DNA of 64,000 nucleotides from Achromobacter arsenitoxydans SY8 (lineage in GTDB: Bacteria; Pseudomonadota; Gammaproteobacteria; Burkholderiales; Burkholderiaceae_B): positions 1-64,000 of the forward strand of contig NZ_AGUF01000033.1 of the NCBI RefSeq assembly GCF_000236785.1. Direction: 5' to 3'. The translations under genes and the position numbers were made by a program. Of this stretch, positions 53,998 through 62,736 are shown in pieces. Numbering within the stretch: the first letter of the stretch is position 1; each line of letters begins with the position of its first letter. The notes under the pieces were generated by a model, which was not told the origin of the DNA, did not search any database, and saw only the letters and a program-made list of their open reading frames with translations.

Positions 53998-54423
53998 ATG
54001 ATGAAAACCACCCTGACCTGCACCCTGAGTCTTGCGCTGCTTGCCGGCTGCGCCCCATCCAAACCCTTCGACGCCCGTTCCGTGCCCGTGGACCACCACA
54101 CGTCCCGCGACTCGCTGGACTGGCCGGGCAGCTACGAAGGCACCCTGCCCTGCGCCGACTGCCCGGGTATTCGCACCCGCCTCACCCTGATGAAGGACGG
54201 CCGCTACGAAAAGCTGACCCAGTACCTGGACCGCCAGCCGCAACCCGAGATCGTGTCGGGCACCTTCAATTGGGAATCCGACGGCGGCACGATCCGGCTG
54301 GACGCCGCTGGCGACAGCCAGCGCTACTTCGTGGGCGAGAACCAGCTTACGATGCTCTACCGCGACGGCACGCGCCCCACCGGTCCGCTGGCGGGCCACT
54401 ACATCCTGCGCCGCGTTCAATAA
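53998..54423 (+). CDS. NlpE-like outer-membrane lipoprotein
   Basis: A 141-residue lipoprotein with lipobox LLAGC (C18) and the NlpE N-terminal domain: GSYEGTLPCADCPGIRTRLTL with CxxC (C52, C55), LMKDGRYEKLTQYLD, SGTFNWESDGGTIRL. In E. coli NlpE senses surface contact and oxidative folding problems. Only the N-terminal domain is present here. AGGAG precedes the first of two adjacent ATGs. Confidence 0.8.
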   Translation: MMKTTLTCTLSLALLAGCAPSKPFDARSVPVDHHTSRDSLDWPGSYEGTLPCADCPGIRTRLTLMKDGRYEKLTQYLDRQPQPEIVSGTFNWESDGGTIRLDAAGDSQRYFVGENQLTMLYRDGTRPTGPLAGHYILRRVQ

Positions 54424-54505
54424 GCGTCGCGCCTCTGGCCGCTTTGCGGCTATCCTCTGGCATCGAGCGCGCCCGGCGGCGCGCTCCCCTCCCAGCAAGG
54501 AAGCC

Positions 54506-55255
54506 ATGAAGACCGATCACGAATTGCTTTCCGCTTTCGCTCCCACGGGCGTGCTGCGCGCCTCCATCAACCTGGGCAACCCCATCCTGGCCAATACCGA
54601 CCCCGCCACCGGCCAGCCCGGCGGCGTGTCGGTGGACTTGGCCACCGAGCTTGCGCGCCGCCTGGACGTCAAGCTGGAACTCGTCGTGTTCAAGTCCGCC
54701 GGCGAATCCGTCAACGCGGTGGCGGCCGAACAGGCCGACGTGGGCTTCTTCGCCATCGACCCGCTGCGCGGCGAGCAGATCGCCTTCACCGCGCCCTACG
54801 TCGTCATAGAGGGCGCCTACCTGGTGCGCCAGGACTCTCCCATCAACGGCAATGACGAGGTCGACAGCAAAGGCCTGCGCGTGGTGGTCGGCAAGGGCAG
54901 CGCCTATGACCTGTACCTGACCCGCGAACTCAAGCAGGCCGAGATCTTCCGCGCGCCGACCTCGCCCGCCGTCGTCGACACCTTCCTGCAGGAAAACATG
55001 GAGGTCGCCGCAGGCGTGAAACAGCAGCTCCAGGCCGATGCCCAGCGCCTGGGCGGCCTGCGCCTGCTGGACGGCCACTTCATGCTGATCCGCCAGGCCA
55101 TGGGCGTGCCCAAGAGCCGCGGCGACAAGGCCAGCGCCTACCTGTCTGCCTTCGTCGAAGCCATGAAGAAGTCGGGCTTCGTCGCCGAGGCGCTGGCGCG
55201 CCACAAGATCCAGGGCGCCGCCGTGGCGCCGCTGGAAGCGGACTCGCAGGCCTAG
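54506..55255 (+). CDS. Solute-binding protein family 3, no signal peptide
   Basis: A 249-residue SBP_bac_3 protein (amino-acid ABC-transporter receptor fold): GVSVDLATELARRLDVKLELVVFKSAGE, QADVGFFAIDPLRGEQIAFTAPYV, GLRVVVGKGSAYDLYLTRELK. It starts directly with the mature domain (MKTDHELLSAFAPTG) after AAGGA and shows no signal peptide or lipobox. It is either cytoplasmic or exported by an unseen route. No ABC permease or ATPase is adjacent. Confidence 0.75.
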   Translation: MKTDHELLSAFAPTGVLRASINLGNPILANTDPATGQPGGVSVDLATELARRLDVKLELVVFKSAGESVNAVAAEQADVGFFAIDPLRGEQIAFTAPYVVIEGAYLVRQDSPINGNDEVDSKGLRVVVGKGSAYDLYLTRELKQAEIFRAPTSPAVVDTFLQENMEVAAGVKQQLQADAQRLGGLRLLDGHFMLIRQAMGVPKSRGDKASAYLSAFVEAMKKSGFVAEALARHKIQGAAVAPLEADSQA

Positions 55256-56907
55256 GCCTCAGATGCCGGCCGGGCCTCGGCCAGCATCTGGCGCAGCCTG
55301 AATTTCTGCACCTTGCCGCTGGGCGTCGTCGGCAGGGCATCCCGGATTTCGAGCCTTTCCGGGATGTACTGGACCGCGACGCCGCAGCCCTTCAGGAAAT
55401 CCACCAGCGCAGGCAGTTCCAGCGCCTGGCCGCTTTTCAGCGCAACCACCGCGCACGCGCGCTCGCCCAGCCTGTCATCCGGATAGGCCACGATGGCGGC
55501 CATCGCGACCGCAGGATGGCGGTACAGCAGGGACTCGATCTCGACCACCGGGATGTTCTCGCCGCCGCGGATGATCACGTCCTTGCTGCGGCCCGTGATC
55601 CGCAAGTAACCCGTGGCGTCGATTCGAGCCATGTCGCCCGTATCGAACCACCCGTCCCCGTCCGTCGCATTGAGCTGCGGCCGCTTCAAATATCCGCCGA
55701 AGTTGGAGCACGACCGCAGCCACAGATAGCCTTCGCTGCCCGCCGGCAGCGTGGCGCCCGACGCGTCCGTCACCTTGACCTCGACGCCGGGCAACGGCGT
55801 TCCGTCCGTCGTGCAGGCGCGCTCATCGTCGTCGTCCGGCAGGGTCAACGTCACGGCGCCGTTCTCGGTCATGCCCCAGGCCGAGATGATCTTGGCCCCC
55901 AGCGTGCGGCTGGCCTGCTCGACCAGCGGCCCGGGAATGGGCGCGCCCGCGCATAGAAAGGTGCGCAGCGACGGCACCGGCATGCCCGACTGGGCGACTT
56001 CGCGCGCGAGGTCCGTCAGGAACGGCGTGGACGCCATACTGAAGGTGACGCCGTGCTCACGCATCAGGGCGGCGGCCGTCGCCGCGTTCCAGACATCGAG
56101 CGTCACCGCGCTGGCCTGCAGATAAAACGGCATCATCAGGCCATACATGAACCCCGTTTGGTGCGCCATCGGCGATCCCATCAGCACCACGTCGGCGGAG
56201 CCCAGCCGCAGGCGGCTGGCGTAGGCCGCGATGTTCGACAGGCAGGTATTGGCCGTGTGCATCACGCCCTTGGGTTCGCCCGTGGTGCCGGACGTGTACA
56301 TCAGTTGCGTGACGTCGTCCGGCCCGGGGCGGCAAGTGATCAAGATCTCGTGCGCATCGGACTCGCGCTCCCAGGCGGGATCGCTCAGCCGCGCTTCGAA
56401 GCTGTCGGGCCCGGGTCCGCCCGCCACGATCACATGCTCCAGTTGCGGCAGGTCGGCTCGCAGCCCGTCGACCATCGACGGATAGTCAAAGCCCCGGAAG
56501 CGCTGAGGAACGATGAGCACACGCGCCTCGCTGTGGCGCAACATGAATGACAGCTCGCGCTGGCGGAAGATGTGCATCAGCGGATTCATGACCGCGCCGA
56601 TGCGCGAACACGCCAGGTACGTGACGACGAACTGCCAGCCGTTGGGAAGCTGGCATGCGACCACATCGCCCCGCCCCACGCCCAGCCGCGCCAGCCCCAC
56701 GGCGGCGCGGTCTGCCAAGACGGCCAACTGGCGGCTGGTGAACGGCTGCTGGACGCCAGACTCCGCCTGCACGGCGGTCAGCGCAACCTTGTTCGGATGG
56801 GACGTCGCATAGTCGTCCAGCAGGTCGTTGATCGTGCGGTCCGGCCACCACCCGCGCGCGATGCTCTCTGCGCGGCGCGGCGCAATCAGTACGGCGTCGA
56901 ATTCCAT
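55252..56907 (-). CDS. aliA: Cyclohexanecarboxylate-CoA ligase
   Basis: A 551-residue AMP-forming acyl-CoA synthetase. Adenylation motifs: YTSGTTGEPKGVMHT, SAWGMTENG, DGWFDTGDMARID, TGRSKDVIIRGGENI, PSGKVQK. Together with the downstream-pathway genes aliB, badI and badH it is best read as the ligase activating cyclohexanecarboxylate. A related alicyclic or aromatic acid is possible. The start at 56907 (MEFDAVLIAP) fits. Its stop overlaps the convergent neighbour's stop by 4 bp. Confidence 0.75.
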   Translation of the reverse strand: MEFDAVLIAPRRAESIARGWWPDRTINDLLDDYATSHPNKVALTAVQAESGVQQPFTSRQLAVLADRAAVGLARLGVGRGDVVACQLPNGWQFVVTYLACSRIGAVMNPLMHIFRQRELSFMLRHSEARVLIVPQRFRGFDYPSMVDGLRADLPQLEHVIVAGGPGPDSFEARLSDPAWERESDAHEILITCRPGPDDVTQLMYTSGTTGEPKGVMHTANTCLSNIAAYASRLRLGSADVVLMGSPMAHQTGFMYGLMMPFYLQASAVTLDVWNAATAAALMREHGVTFSMASTPFLTDLAREVAQSGMPVPSLRTFLCAGAPIPGPLVEQASRTLGAKIISAWGMTENGAVTLTLPDDDDERACTTDGTPLPGVEVKVTDASGATLPAGSEGYLWLRSCSNFGGYLKRPQLNATDGDGWFDTGDMARIDATGYLRITGRSKDVIIRGGENIPVVEIESLLYRHPAVAMAAIVAYPDDRLGERACAVVALKSGQALELPALVDFLKGCGVAVQYIPERLEIRDALPTTPSGKVQKFRLRQMLAEARPASEA

Positions 56908-56951
56908 GGCTCTGTCTCCGTTATGGTCATAGCGGCCCCTGCCGCCGGGCT

Positions 56952-58103
56952 TCAGGCCGGCACGGCCCGTCGCCCCGCGCGGTTGCGCGCAATGATGATC
57001 TTCATGATCTGCGCGGTGCCGTCCCCGATCTGAAAGCCCAGCACGTCGCGCAGCCGCTGCTCCATCACGCCCCGGTCGTAGCCGCCATGGCCGAAGGTCA
57101 GGAGGCACTGGTGCACCACGTCATAGGCCAGCTTGGGCGCCCACCACTTGCACATGGCCGCCTGCGAGCTGTGCGGCAGGCCCCTGTCCTTCAGCCACAG
57201 CGTCTGCAGGCACAGCAGGCGGGCCGCCTCGACCTGGGTCTCGCCTTCGGCCAGCGGATGCGACACGCCCTGGAACGCCGTCAACGGCTTTCCGAAGGCC
57301 TCGCGCTGCGCCGCATACTCCCAAGTTTCGTCCAGCGCGGCGCGCGCCACCGCCAGCACCTGCAATCCGATCAGCGCGCGGGAATAGTCGAAGCCCTGCA
57401 TCACCTGGACAAAGCCTTCGCCCTCGGCGCCCAGCAGGTGGTCCGCCGGCACCCGCACATTCTCGAAGAACAAGGATCCGCGCCCGATGGCACGCTGGCC
57501 GTGGCAATCGAAGCGGTTGCGAGTGACGCCCGGCAGGTCCATCGGCACCAGCAAGGCCGTCACCCCATGCGCGCCCGAATCCGCCGCTCCGCTGCGGCCG
57601 AACACCACCGCCGCATCGGCCTGGTCCGCCGCGGAGATCGAGGTCTTCTCCCCGTTCAGCACGTAGTGCCCGTCGACGCGCTCCACGCGCAGCTTAAGGT
57701 TGGCCGCGTCCGAGCCGCCGCGCGGTTCGGTCAGTGCGATCGCCAGCAGCGCGTCGCCCTGCGTAAGCCGCGCAAGCCAAGGCCGCGCGACCTCGGGCTG
57801 GCCGTGATGCGCCAAAATCTGCCCGTTCAGAGACGCCAGCAGATTCACGTACGACATGCTCAGATCCGCGCGCGCAATCTGTTCATGGATCACGCCGGCG
57901 GCCAGGCTCCCCATGCCCTGCCCGCCGTATGCTTCCGGCAGCTCGGGCGCGATGAAACCCATGCGCCCCATTTCCCGCATCAGGCCGCGGTCCAGCACGC
58001 GCGTCCTGTCGCGCTCCAAAAAACCCGGCGCGATGCGCCCGTCGGCAAAGCGCCCCGCGTGCTCGGCCAGCACGGACAGATCCTCGTCGATATAGGGATT
58101 CAT
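56952..58103 (-). CDS. aliB: Cyclohexanecarboxyl-CoA dehydrogenase
   Basis: A 383-residue FAD acyl-CoA dehydrogenase. FAD/substrate segments: AIALTEPRGGSDAANL, LNGEKTSISAADQADAAVVFGRS, RAFGKPL-type EAFGKPLTAFQGVSHPLAEGE, FGHGGYDRGVMEQRLRDVLGFQIGDGTAQIMK. In the cyclohexanecarboxylate pathway it makes cyclohex-1-ene-1-carboxyl-CoA. Position between badI and aliA matches that role. Confidence 0.82.
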   Translation of the reverse strand: MNPYIDEDLSVLAEHAGRFADGRIAPGFLERDRTRVLDRGLMREMGRMGFIAPELPEAYGGQGMGSLAAGVIHEQIARADLSMSYVNLLASLNGQILAHHGQPEVARPWLARLTQGDALLAIALTEPRGGSDAANLKLRVERVDGHYVLNGEKTSISAADQADAAVVFGRSGAADSGAHGVTALLVPMDLPGVTRNRFDCHGQRAIGRGSLFFENVRVPADHLLGAEGEGFVQVMQGFDYSRALIGLQVLAVARAALDETWEYAAQREAFGKPLTAFQGVSHPLAEGETQVEAARLLCLQTLWLKDRGLPHSSQAAMCKWWAPKLAYDVVHQCLLTFGHGGYDRGVMEQRLRDVLGFQIGDGTAQIMKIIIARNRAGRRAVPA

Positions 58104-58211
58104 GCGGTCTCCTTCGGGCCCGCCGATCGTTGCGGCGCGCTCTCTCTATGTGTGCGCTGCGCGGCCCGCCCGGATGGGCGGCCGCCGCGCTGCTGCTTTC
58201 CCTTGCCAGCC

Positions 58212-58997
58212 CTACTTGGCGAACTGGCGGAAGTCGGGCTTGCGCTTTTCCTGGAAGGCGCGCACGCCCTCGCGCGATTCCTCGGTGTCGTAATAGAGCT
58301 TCAGCGCGTACATGCCCATACCTGCGATGCCGGCCTGATGCGCCGTGTCCATGTTGAACGAGCGCTTGGCGATGGCGATCGCTGTCGGGCTCTTTTCCAT
58401 GATCTCGGCGCACCATCTGCCGATCTCTTCGTCGAGCTGTTCGTGCGGCACCACGGCATTGACCAGCCCCATGGCCAGCGCCTCGGCGGCCGGATAGCGG
58501 CGGCACAGGTACCAGATCTCGCGCGCCTTCTTTTCGCCCACCACGCGCGCAAGGTACGCCGTGCCGTATCCCGGGTCCACTGAGCCCACCTTCGGCCCGA
58601 CTTGCCCGAACACCGCCTTTTCCGACGCGATCGTGAAATCGCAGATGGTGCACAGCACGTTTCCGCCGCCAATGGCATAGCCCTGGACGCGGGCGATCAC
58701 CGGCTTGGGCACGTCGCGGATGGCGTTGTGCAGTTCTTCCATCGGCAGGCCGATAGTGCCGCGGCCGTCGTATTGGCCGGCATGGGCGGACTGGTCCCCG
58801 CCCGTGCAGAAGGCCTTTTCGCCCGCGCCGGCCAATACGATCACACCTATGTCCGCCGCGTAGCCCGCGTGGTTGATCGCATGGATCAGCTCATCGCAGG
58901 TGCGGCCGCGAAACGCGTTCATTTTTTCGGGGCGGTTGATCGTGATCCAGGCCGCGCCGTCGCGGACTTCGTAGAGTATGTCTTCGTAGTTCATCAT
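58212..58997 (-). CDS. badI: 2-Ketocyclohexanecarboxyl-CoA hydrolase
   Basis: A 261-residue crotonase-fold ring-cleaving hydrolase that opens 2-ketocyclohexanecarboxyl-CoA to pimelyl-CoA. It follows the remembered Rhodopseudomonas BadI nearly residue for residue: RPEKMNAFRGRTCDELI, GGDQSAHAGQYDGRGTIGLPMEELH, VQGYAIGGGNVL, GYGTAYLARVVGEKKAREIWY, AKRSFNMDTAHQAGIAGMG. Very strong diagnostic gene for the pathway. Confidence 0.93.
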   Translation of the reverse strand: MMNYEDILYEVRDGAAWITINRPEKMNAFRGRTCDELIHAINHAGYAADIGVIVLAGAGEKAFCTGGDQSAHAGQYDGRGTIGLPMEELHNAIRDVPKPVIARVQGYAIGGGNVLCTICDFTIASEKAVFGQVGPKVGSVDPGYGTAYLARVVGEKKAREIWYLCRRYPAAEALAMGLVNAVVPHEQLDEEIGRWCAEIMEKSPTAIAIAKRSFNMDTAHQAGIAGMGMYALKLYYDTEESREGVRAFQEKRKPDFRQFAK

Positions 58998-59030
58998 GGC
59001 TCCAGATGGGGAATGGCGGGCGGCGCGGCA

Positions 59031-59798
59031 TCAGCCGTGCATCGTCAGCCCGCCGGACACGCTGAGCACCTGCCCCGTGACATAGGCGGCGTCGTCGCTG
59101 GCAAAGAACAGGATCGCGCCGGGCAGGTCGTCCGGCTGGCCGATGCGGCCCAGGGGAATGGCGCGAGTGAAGGCCTCCAGCAGTTTTTCGGGATTGCCCG
59201 CGCCCTCCTTGTAGTCCGCGAACAACGCCGTATCCGTCGGGCCGGGACACACCACATTGACGGTGATGCCGTGCCGCGCGTGTTCCCGCGCGATGGTCTT
59301 GGAAAACGCCACGATCCCGCCCTTGCATGCGGCGTAGACGGCCTCGCCGGAAGACCCCACGCGCGCCGCGTCCGAGGCGATGTTCACGATGCGCCCCGCC
59401 TTGCGCGCAGCCATGCCGGGCAGCACCGCATGATGCAAATGCAGCGCGCCGAGCAGATTGATGGCGATCAGCCGGTCCCACTGCACGGGCTCGGTCTTGG
59501 TGAAAGGCTTGAACACGTCCCAGCCGGCGTTATTGACCAGGATGTCGATAGGGCCCAGGGAGGACTCAGCCTGCGCCACGGCGGCGTCGACTTGGGCCCG
59601 CTGCGTGATATCGCAGGCGATGGCCAAGGCGCGCCCGCCCGCCGCTTCAATGTCGTCCGCGACGCGTTGCGCGTGGTCCGCGTTCAGATCCAGGATCGCC
59701 ACCGCGGCGCCTTCCCGGGCAAAGCGCCGGCAGGTCGCCCCCCCGATGCCGCCGCCGCCGCCCGTCACGATAGCCGTCTTGCCTGCGAGTCTTTGCAT
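59031..59798 (-). CDS. badH: 2-Hydroxycyclohexanecarboxyl-CoA dehydrogenase
   Basis: A 255-residue SDR that oxidises 2-hydroxycyclohexanecarboxyl-CoA to the 2-keto compound with NAD. Motifs: TGGGGGIGGATCRRF (Rossmann), NNAGWDVFKPFTKTEPVQWDRL, NIASDAARVGSSGEAVYAACKGG (catalytic Ser, Tyr, Lys). Matches remembered BadH closely. The start at 59798 has AGAGGAAA upstream. First gene of the four-gene unit, divergent from badR. Confidence 0.92.
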   Translation of the reverse strand: MQRLAGKTAIVTGGGGGIGGATCRRFAREGAAVAILDLNADHAQRVADDIEAAGGRALAIACDITQRAQVDAAVAQAESSLGPIDILVNNAGWDVFKPFTKTEPVQWDRLIAINLLGALHLHHAVLPGMAARKAGRIVNIASDAARVGSSGEAVYAACKGGIVAFSKTIAREHARHGITVNVVCPGPTDTALFADYKEGAGNPEKLLEAFTRAIPLGRIGQPDDLPGAILFFASDDAAYVTGQVLSVSGGLTMHG

Positions 59799-59858
59799 GA
59801 TTTCCTCTGCCCGGGTTGCAGGCTTGGTATCCTTGCTCGACGAATGCAGGCCCAAGCC

Positions 59859-59886
59859 AATATACGTAAACATGTTGACGTATATT
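59859..59886. promoter_or_regulatory. 28-bp near-perfect palindrome, likely BadR operator
   Basis: AATATACGT (59859-59867) pairs with ACGTATATT (59878-59886), and the central AACATGTT (59869-59876) continues the symmetry, leaving only one mismatched pair in 28 bp. It lies in the badH-badR gap, where a MarR dimer would block both promoters; TATATT elements fall inside both arms. Confidence 0.65.
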
Positions 59887-59934
59887 AGGCCTACCGCCAT
59901 GGGCTATCAAGCCGGAATCCTGTGAAAAAATCCT

Positions 59935-60438
59935 ATGAAAAACCCTAATAAAAATACCGAAATAGCCAGAATGGAGCTGGCCAACCGGTTGTTCTTCAGA
60001 CTGTATCAATGTGCAAACATGCTGCATAAAACCGGCAGCCGGGCGGTGGAGCACCTGGGCCTGACCACACAGCAGTGGGCGGTGCTGGGCGCGCTGTCGC
60101 GCCCCGAGGCGGGCGGCGGCATGAGCGTGGGCGACCTGGCGCGCTATCTGATGGTCAGCCGGCAAAGCCTGTCGGGCCTGATCAGCCGGATGGAGCGCGA
60201 CGGGCATATCGCCAGCGCGCCCGACGGCCGCGACCGGCGTTCGCGCCTGGTCACAATGACCGAGCAAGGCCGCAAGGTGTGGACGCAGGACGCAATTCCG
60301 CGCATCCATGACTACTACGAAGGCGCGCTGGCCGACTTCTCCATGGGCGACCTGAGCCACACCCTGCACTACCTGCTGAAGCTGCTGGACAACATGCAAG
60401 GCCTGGACAAGGAAGCGGGACGGGACGACACGGAGTAG
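59935..60438 (+). CDS. badR: MarR-family repressor BadR
   Basis: A 167-residue MarR regulator: RLFFRLYQCANMLHKTGSRAVEHLGLTTQQWAVLGALSRP, winged helix MSVGDLARYLMVSRQSLSGLISRMERDGHI, wing DRRSRLV. In Rhodopseudomonas palustris BadR represses cyclohexanecarboxylate genes and is released by 2-ketocyclohexanecarboxyl-CoA. Divergent from badH with a strong palindrome between, matching that role. Confidence 0.85.
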   Translation: MKNPNKNTEIARMELANRLFFRLYQCANMLHKTGSRAVEHLGLTTQQWAVLGALSRPEAGGGMSVGDLARYLMVSRQSLSGLISRMERDGHIASAPDGRDRRSRLVTMTEQGRKVWTQDAIPRIHDYYEGALADFSMGDLSHTLHYLLKLLDNMQGLDKEAGRDDTE

Positions 60439-60455
60439 CGTCGGCCAGGCGCACA

Positions 60456-60476
60456 AGGCGGCGCAGCGCGCCGCCT
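60456..60476. terminator. GC-rich hairpin between badR and fmdB
   Basis: AGGCGGCGC (60456-60464), loop AGC, GCGCCGCCT (60468-60476). Stem between two convergent genes; no T tract. Confidence 0.4.
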
Positions 60477-60481
60477 GCCCG

Positions 60482-60814
60482 CTAGTGGCTGATCATCCAG
60501 GGCCGCGCGCCCGCGAAGGACTTTCCACCATCGGCCGACATGCGGGTCTTGCCCCGGCTGCGGCCGCCTGAGCAGCACCCGCAGTTCATGCCGTGCCCCG
60601 CGCGCGAACTGCGCGGCTCGTTCGCGCTGCGCTCGTTGGACGCCCGCGCCCGGTTCACGGCCGACGACAGCGCCGATATCGCTGGCGCCCCGCCCACGAT
60701 GCGGCCGGACATCGCCCCGCACTGCGGGCAGGCCGCCGGATCGCGCCACTGCGCCAGCGGCCGCAGCGCCGCGAATTCGCCGCAGCCCGCGCAGGCATAG
60801 TCATACATCGGCAT
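60482..60814 (-). CDS. fmdB: FmdB-type zinc-ribbon protein
   Basis: A 110-residue protein with an N-terminal zinc ribbon (MPMYDYACAGCGEF ... ACPQCG) typical of FmdB, and a cysteine cluster near residues 77-80 (NCGCCSGG). FmdB proteins accompany formamidase genes and may regulate them. It starts 10 bp after fmdA. Confidence 0.85.
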   Translation of the reverse strand: MPMYDYACAGCGEFAALRPLAQWRDPAACPQCGAMSGRIVGGAPAISALSSAVNRARASNERSANEPRSSRAGHGMNCGCCSGGRSRGKTRMSADGGKSFAGARPWMISH

Positions 60815-60823
60815 CGTCGTCTC

Positions 60824-62053
60824 CTAGCGGTCGCGCGACAGCGGCATATCCACGTCGCCCTTGATGTGCTTGACAGGCCCCGCTGCCGACGGCTGGATGT
60901 CGAAATCGAAGATCTCGGTGGGCAGCCACAGCGTCGCGCAGGAGTTGGGAATATCCACCACGCCGCTGATATGCCCCTGCACCGGCGCGCAGCCCAGCAG
61001 CGAATACGCCTGCGCCCCCGAATAGCCGAACTTCTTCAGGTATTCGATCGCGTTCAGGCAGGCCTGCCGGTAAGCCACGTTCACGTCCAGGTAGTGCTGC
61101 TTGCCGCCCTCGTCCACGGAAATGCCTTCGAAGATCAGGAAGTCCTTGTAGGCGGGCGTGATCGGGCTGGGCTTGAAAATGGGGTTCTTGATCGCGTACT
61201 TCTCCATGCCGCCCTTGATCAGCGATACGCGCATGTGCACCCAGCCCGCCATTTCAATGGCGCCGCAGAAAGTGATTTCGCCGTCGCCCTGCGAGAAATG
61301 CAGATCGCCCACCGACAGCCCGCCGCCCTTCACGTACACCGGAAAAAACACGCGGGCGCCGCGCGACAGGTCCTTGATGTCGCAATTGCCGCCATGCTCG
61401 CGCGGCGGCACCGTGCGCGCGCCTTCCGCGGCCGCCTTATCGCGGTCCGCGCCCTGCAGCGCGCCCATGTGGGCGGTCTTGGGCGCGGGCGGATTGGCCA
61501 GCGGAGGCACGCGGTTCGGATTGGTGTCGATCAGCGCCTGCTCGCGCTGGTTCCAGGTGTCCAGCAGCTTCTTGTCCGGCAGGCAGCCGATCAGCCCTGG
61601 ATGGATCAGGCCCGCGAAATTCACGCCCGGAATATGGCGCGACGACGTAAACATGCCATGGAAATCCCAGATGGATTTCTGCGCGTGCGGAAAATGATCA
61701 GTCAGAAATCCGCCGCCATTATTGCGGCTGAAAAAGCCATTGAAGCCCCACAGGCTGTCGGGCTTGGCGCCGATATCCAGCAGGTCGACCACCAGCAGAT
61801 CGCCCGGCTCCGCGCCTTCCACGCCCACCGGCCCGGACAGGAAATGGACAGTGGACAGGTCCACGTCGCGCACATCGTCCGCGCTGTCGTCATTCTTGAT
61901 CGCGCCGCCGGTCCAGTCGTAGGTTTCCAGGATGAAATCGTCCCCAGGCTTCACCCACACGGCCATCGGGATATCCGGATGCCAGCGGTTGTGGATCTGC
62001 TTGTTCTCGTAGGGGGATTGTTCCAGATCGACACTGATAAGCGTGTTGGTCAT
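60824..62053 (-). CDS. fmdA: Formamidase
   Basis: A 409-residue acetamidase/formamidase-family enzyme releasing ammonia and formate from formamide. Segments: QSPYENKQIHNRWHPDIPMAVWVKPGD, VDLSTVHFLSGPVGVEGAEPGDLL, HPGLIGCLPDKKLL, GGNCDIKDLSRGARVFFPVYVKGGGLSVGDLHFSQGDGE. Length and motifs match Methylophilus-type FmdA. Paired with fmdB. No amide porter gene is seen nearby. Confidence 0.92.
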   Translation of the reverse strand: MTNTLISVDLEQSPYENKQIHNRWHPDIPMAVWVKPGDDFILETYDWTGGAIKNDDSADDVRDVDLSTVHFLSGPVGVEGAEPGDLLVVDLLDIGAKPDSLWGFNGFFSRNNGGGFLTDHFPHAQKSIWDFHGMFTSSRHIPGVNFAGLIHPGLIGCLPDKKLLDTWNQREQALIDTNPNRVPPLANPPAPKTAHMGALQGADRDKAAAEGARTVPPREHGGNCDIKDLSRGARVFFPVYVKGGGLSVGDLHFSQGDGEITFCGAIEMAGWVHMRVSLIKGGMEKYAIKNPIFKPSPITPAYKDFLIFEGISVDEGGKQHYLDVNVAYRQACLNAIEYLKKFGYSGAQAYSLLGCAPVQGHISGVVDIPNSCATLWLPTEIFDFDIQPSAAGPVKHIKGDVDMPLSRDR

Positions 62054-62292
62054 TCTCTTTCATCTCCGTCGTGACGAGTTGATAAAACAGAACTTCAGCC
62101 GGATACACGTCCAGCTCCGTTGCGGGCCGGATCTCGGGAACGATTGAACCGTCAACGATGGTAGACGCGTTCAGGCGATCAGACGTACTGGTTTTCCATG
62201 CAGTGGCAGCGGCCACGCCGCGCTACGCCAGGGGACGTTTCGCAGCAGTTATGATGCATGCCACTCCCAACGCAATACCAAGGTTTTCCCGC

Positions 62293-62661
62293 ATGGCAGC
62301 CAAACACCGCCGGCCCCTGGCCGCCCTCCTGCTCATCGCCGCATGCGCCAGCGCGTCCGCCCACGCCGACGACGACTGCGTCGCGCGCGTGGACGCCGAA
62401 CTGGCCCGCATCAAGCAGGCGCAGGACGTGCAGCGCACGCGCGAAGCCGCCAATGAGCTGCAGTTGAACAAGGAGTTGTGCCAGGGCCGTCTGGACCTGC
62501 TGGATGCGCGCTTTGCCCTGAGCGACGACTTTGAGGCCTGCCGGCGCAAAGGCGTAGCCTTTTCGGATCAGGTCGTGCGCACCCTGTCCGGCGCATCGGA
62601 CGACCTGACCGGCATGAAGGCCTCGTGGATACGGACCTGCGGCTTGCAGATGAAGGATTGA
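62293..62661 (+). CDS. Small secreted hypothetical protein
   Basis: A 122-residue protein with signal peptide 1-25 (ASASAHA|DDDC). The mature part is mostly helical with four cysteines (DDDCVARVDAEL, NKELCQGRLD, DFEACRRKG, IRTCGLQ), giving two likely disulfides. Not recognised. The start at 62293 gives the cleanest signal peptide; longer frames upstream are possible. Divergent from fmdA across 239 bp in which I see no clear element. Confidence 0.55.
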   Translation: MAAKHRRPLAALLLIAACASASAHADDDCVARVDAELARIKQAQDVQRTREAANELQLNKELCQGRLDLLDARFALSDDFEACRRKGVAFSDQVVRTLSGASDDLTGMKASWIRTCGLQMKD

Positions 62662-62736
62662 TGGCGGGAAAGCCGGCCCGGGCTAGATGGGCTGGCCGGG
62701 GCTTGCATGGCGCCCGGCCGCGGCCCCGCGGTTGCG

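Noticed and set aside
53803-54507. Extension of the OsmC frame to 392 codons
   Set aside because: It would cover the NlpE-like gene and the divergent promoter region; the OsmC domain begins at 53802.
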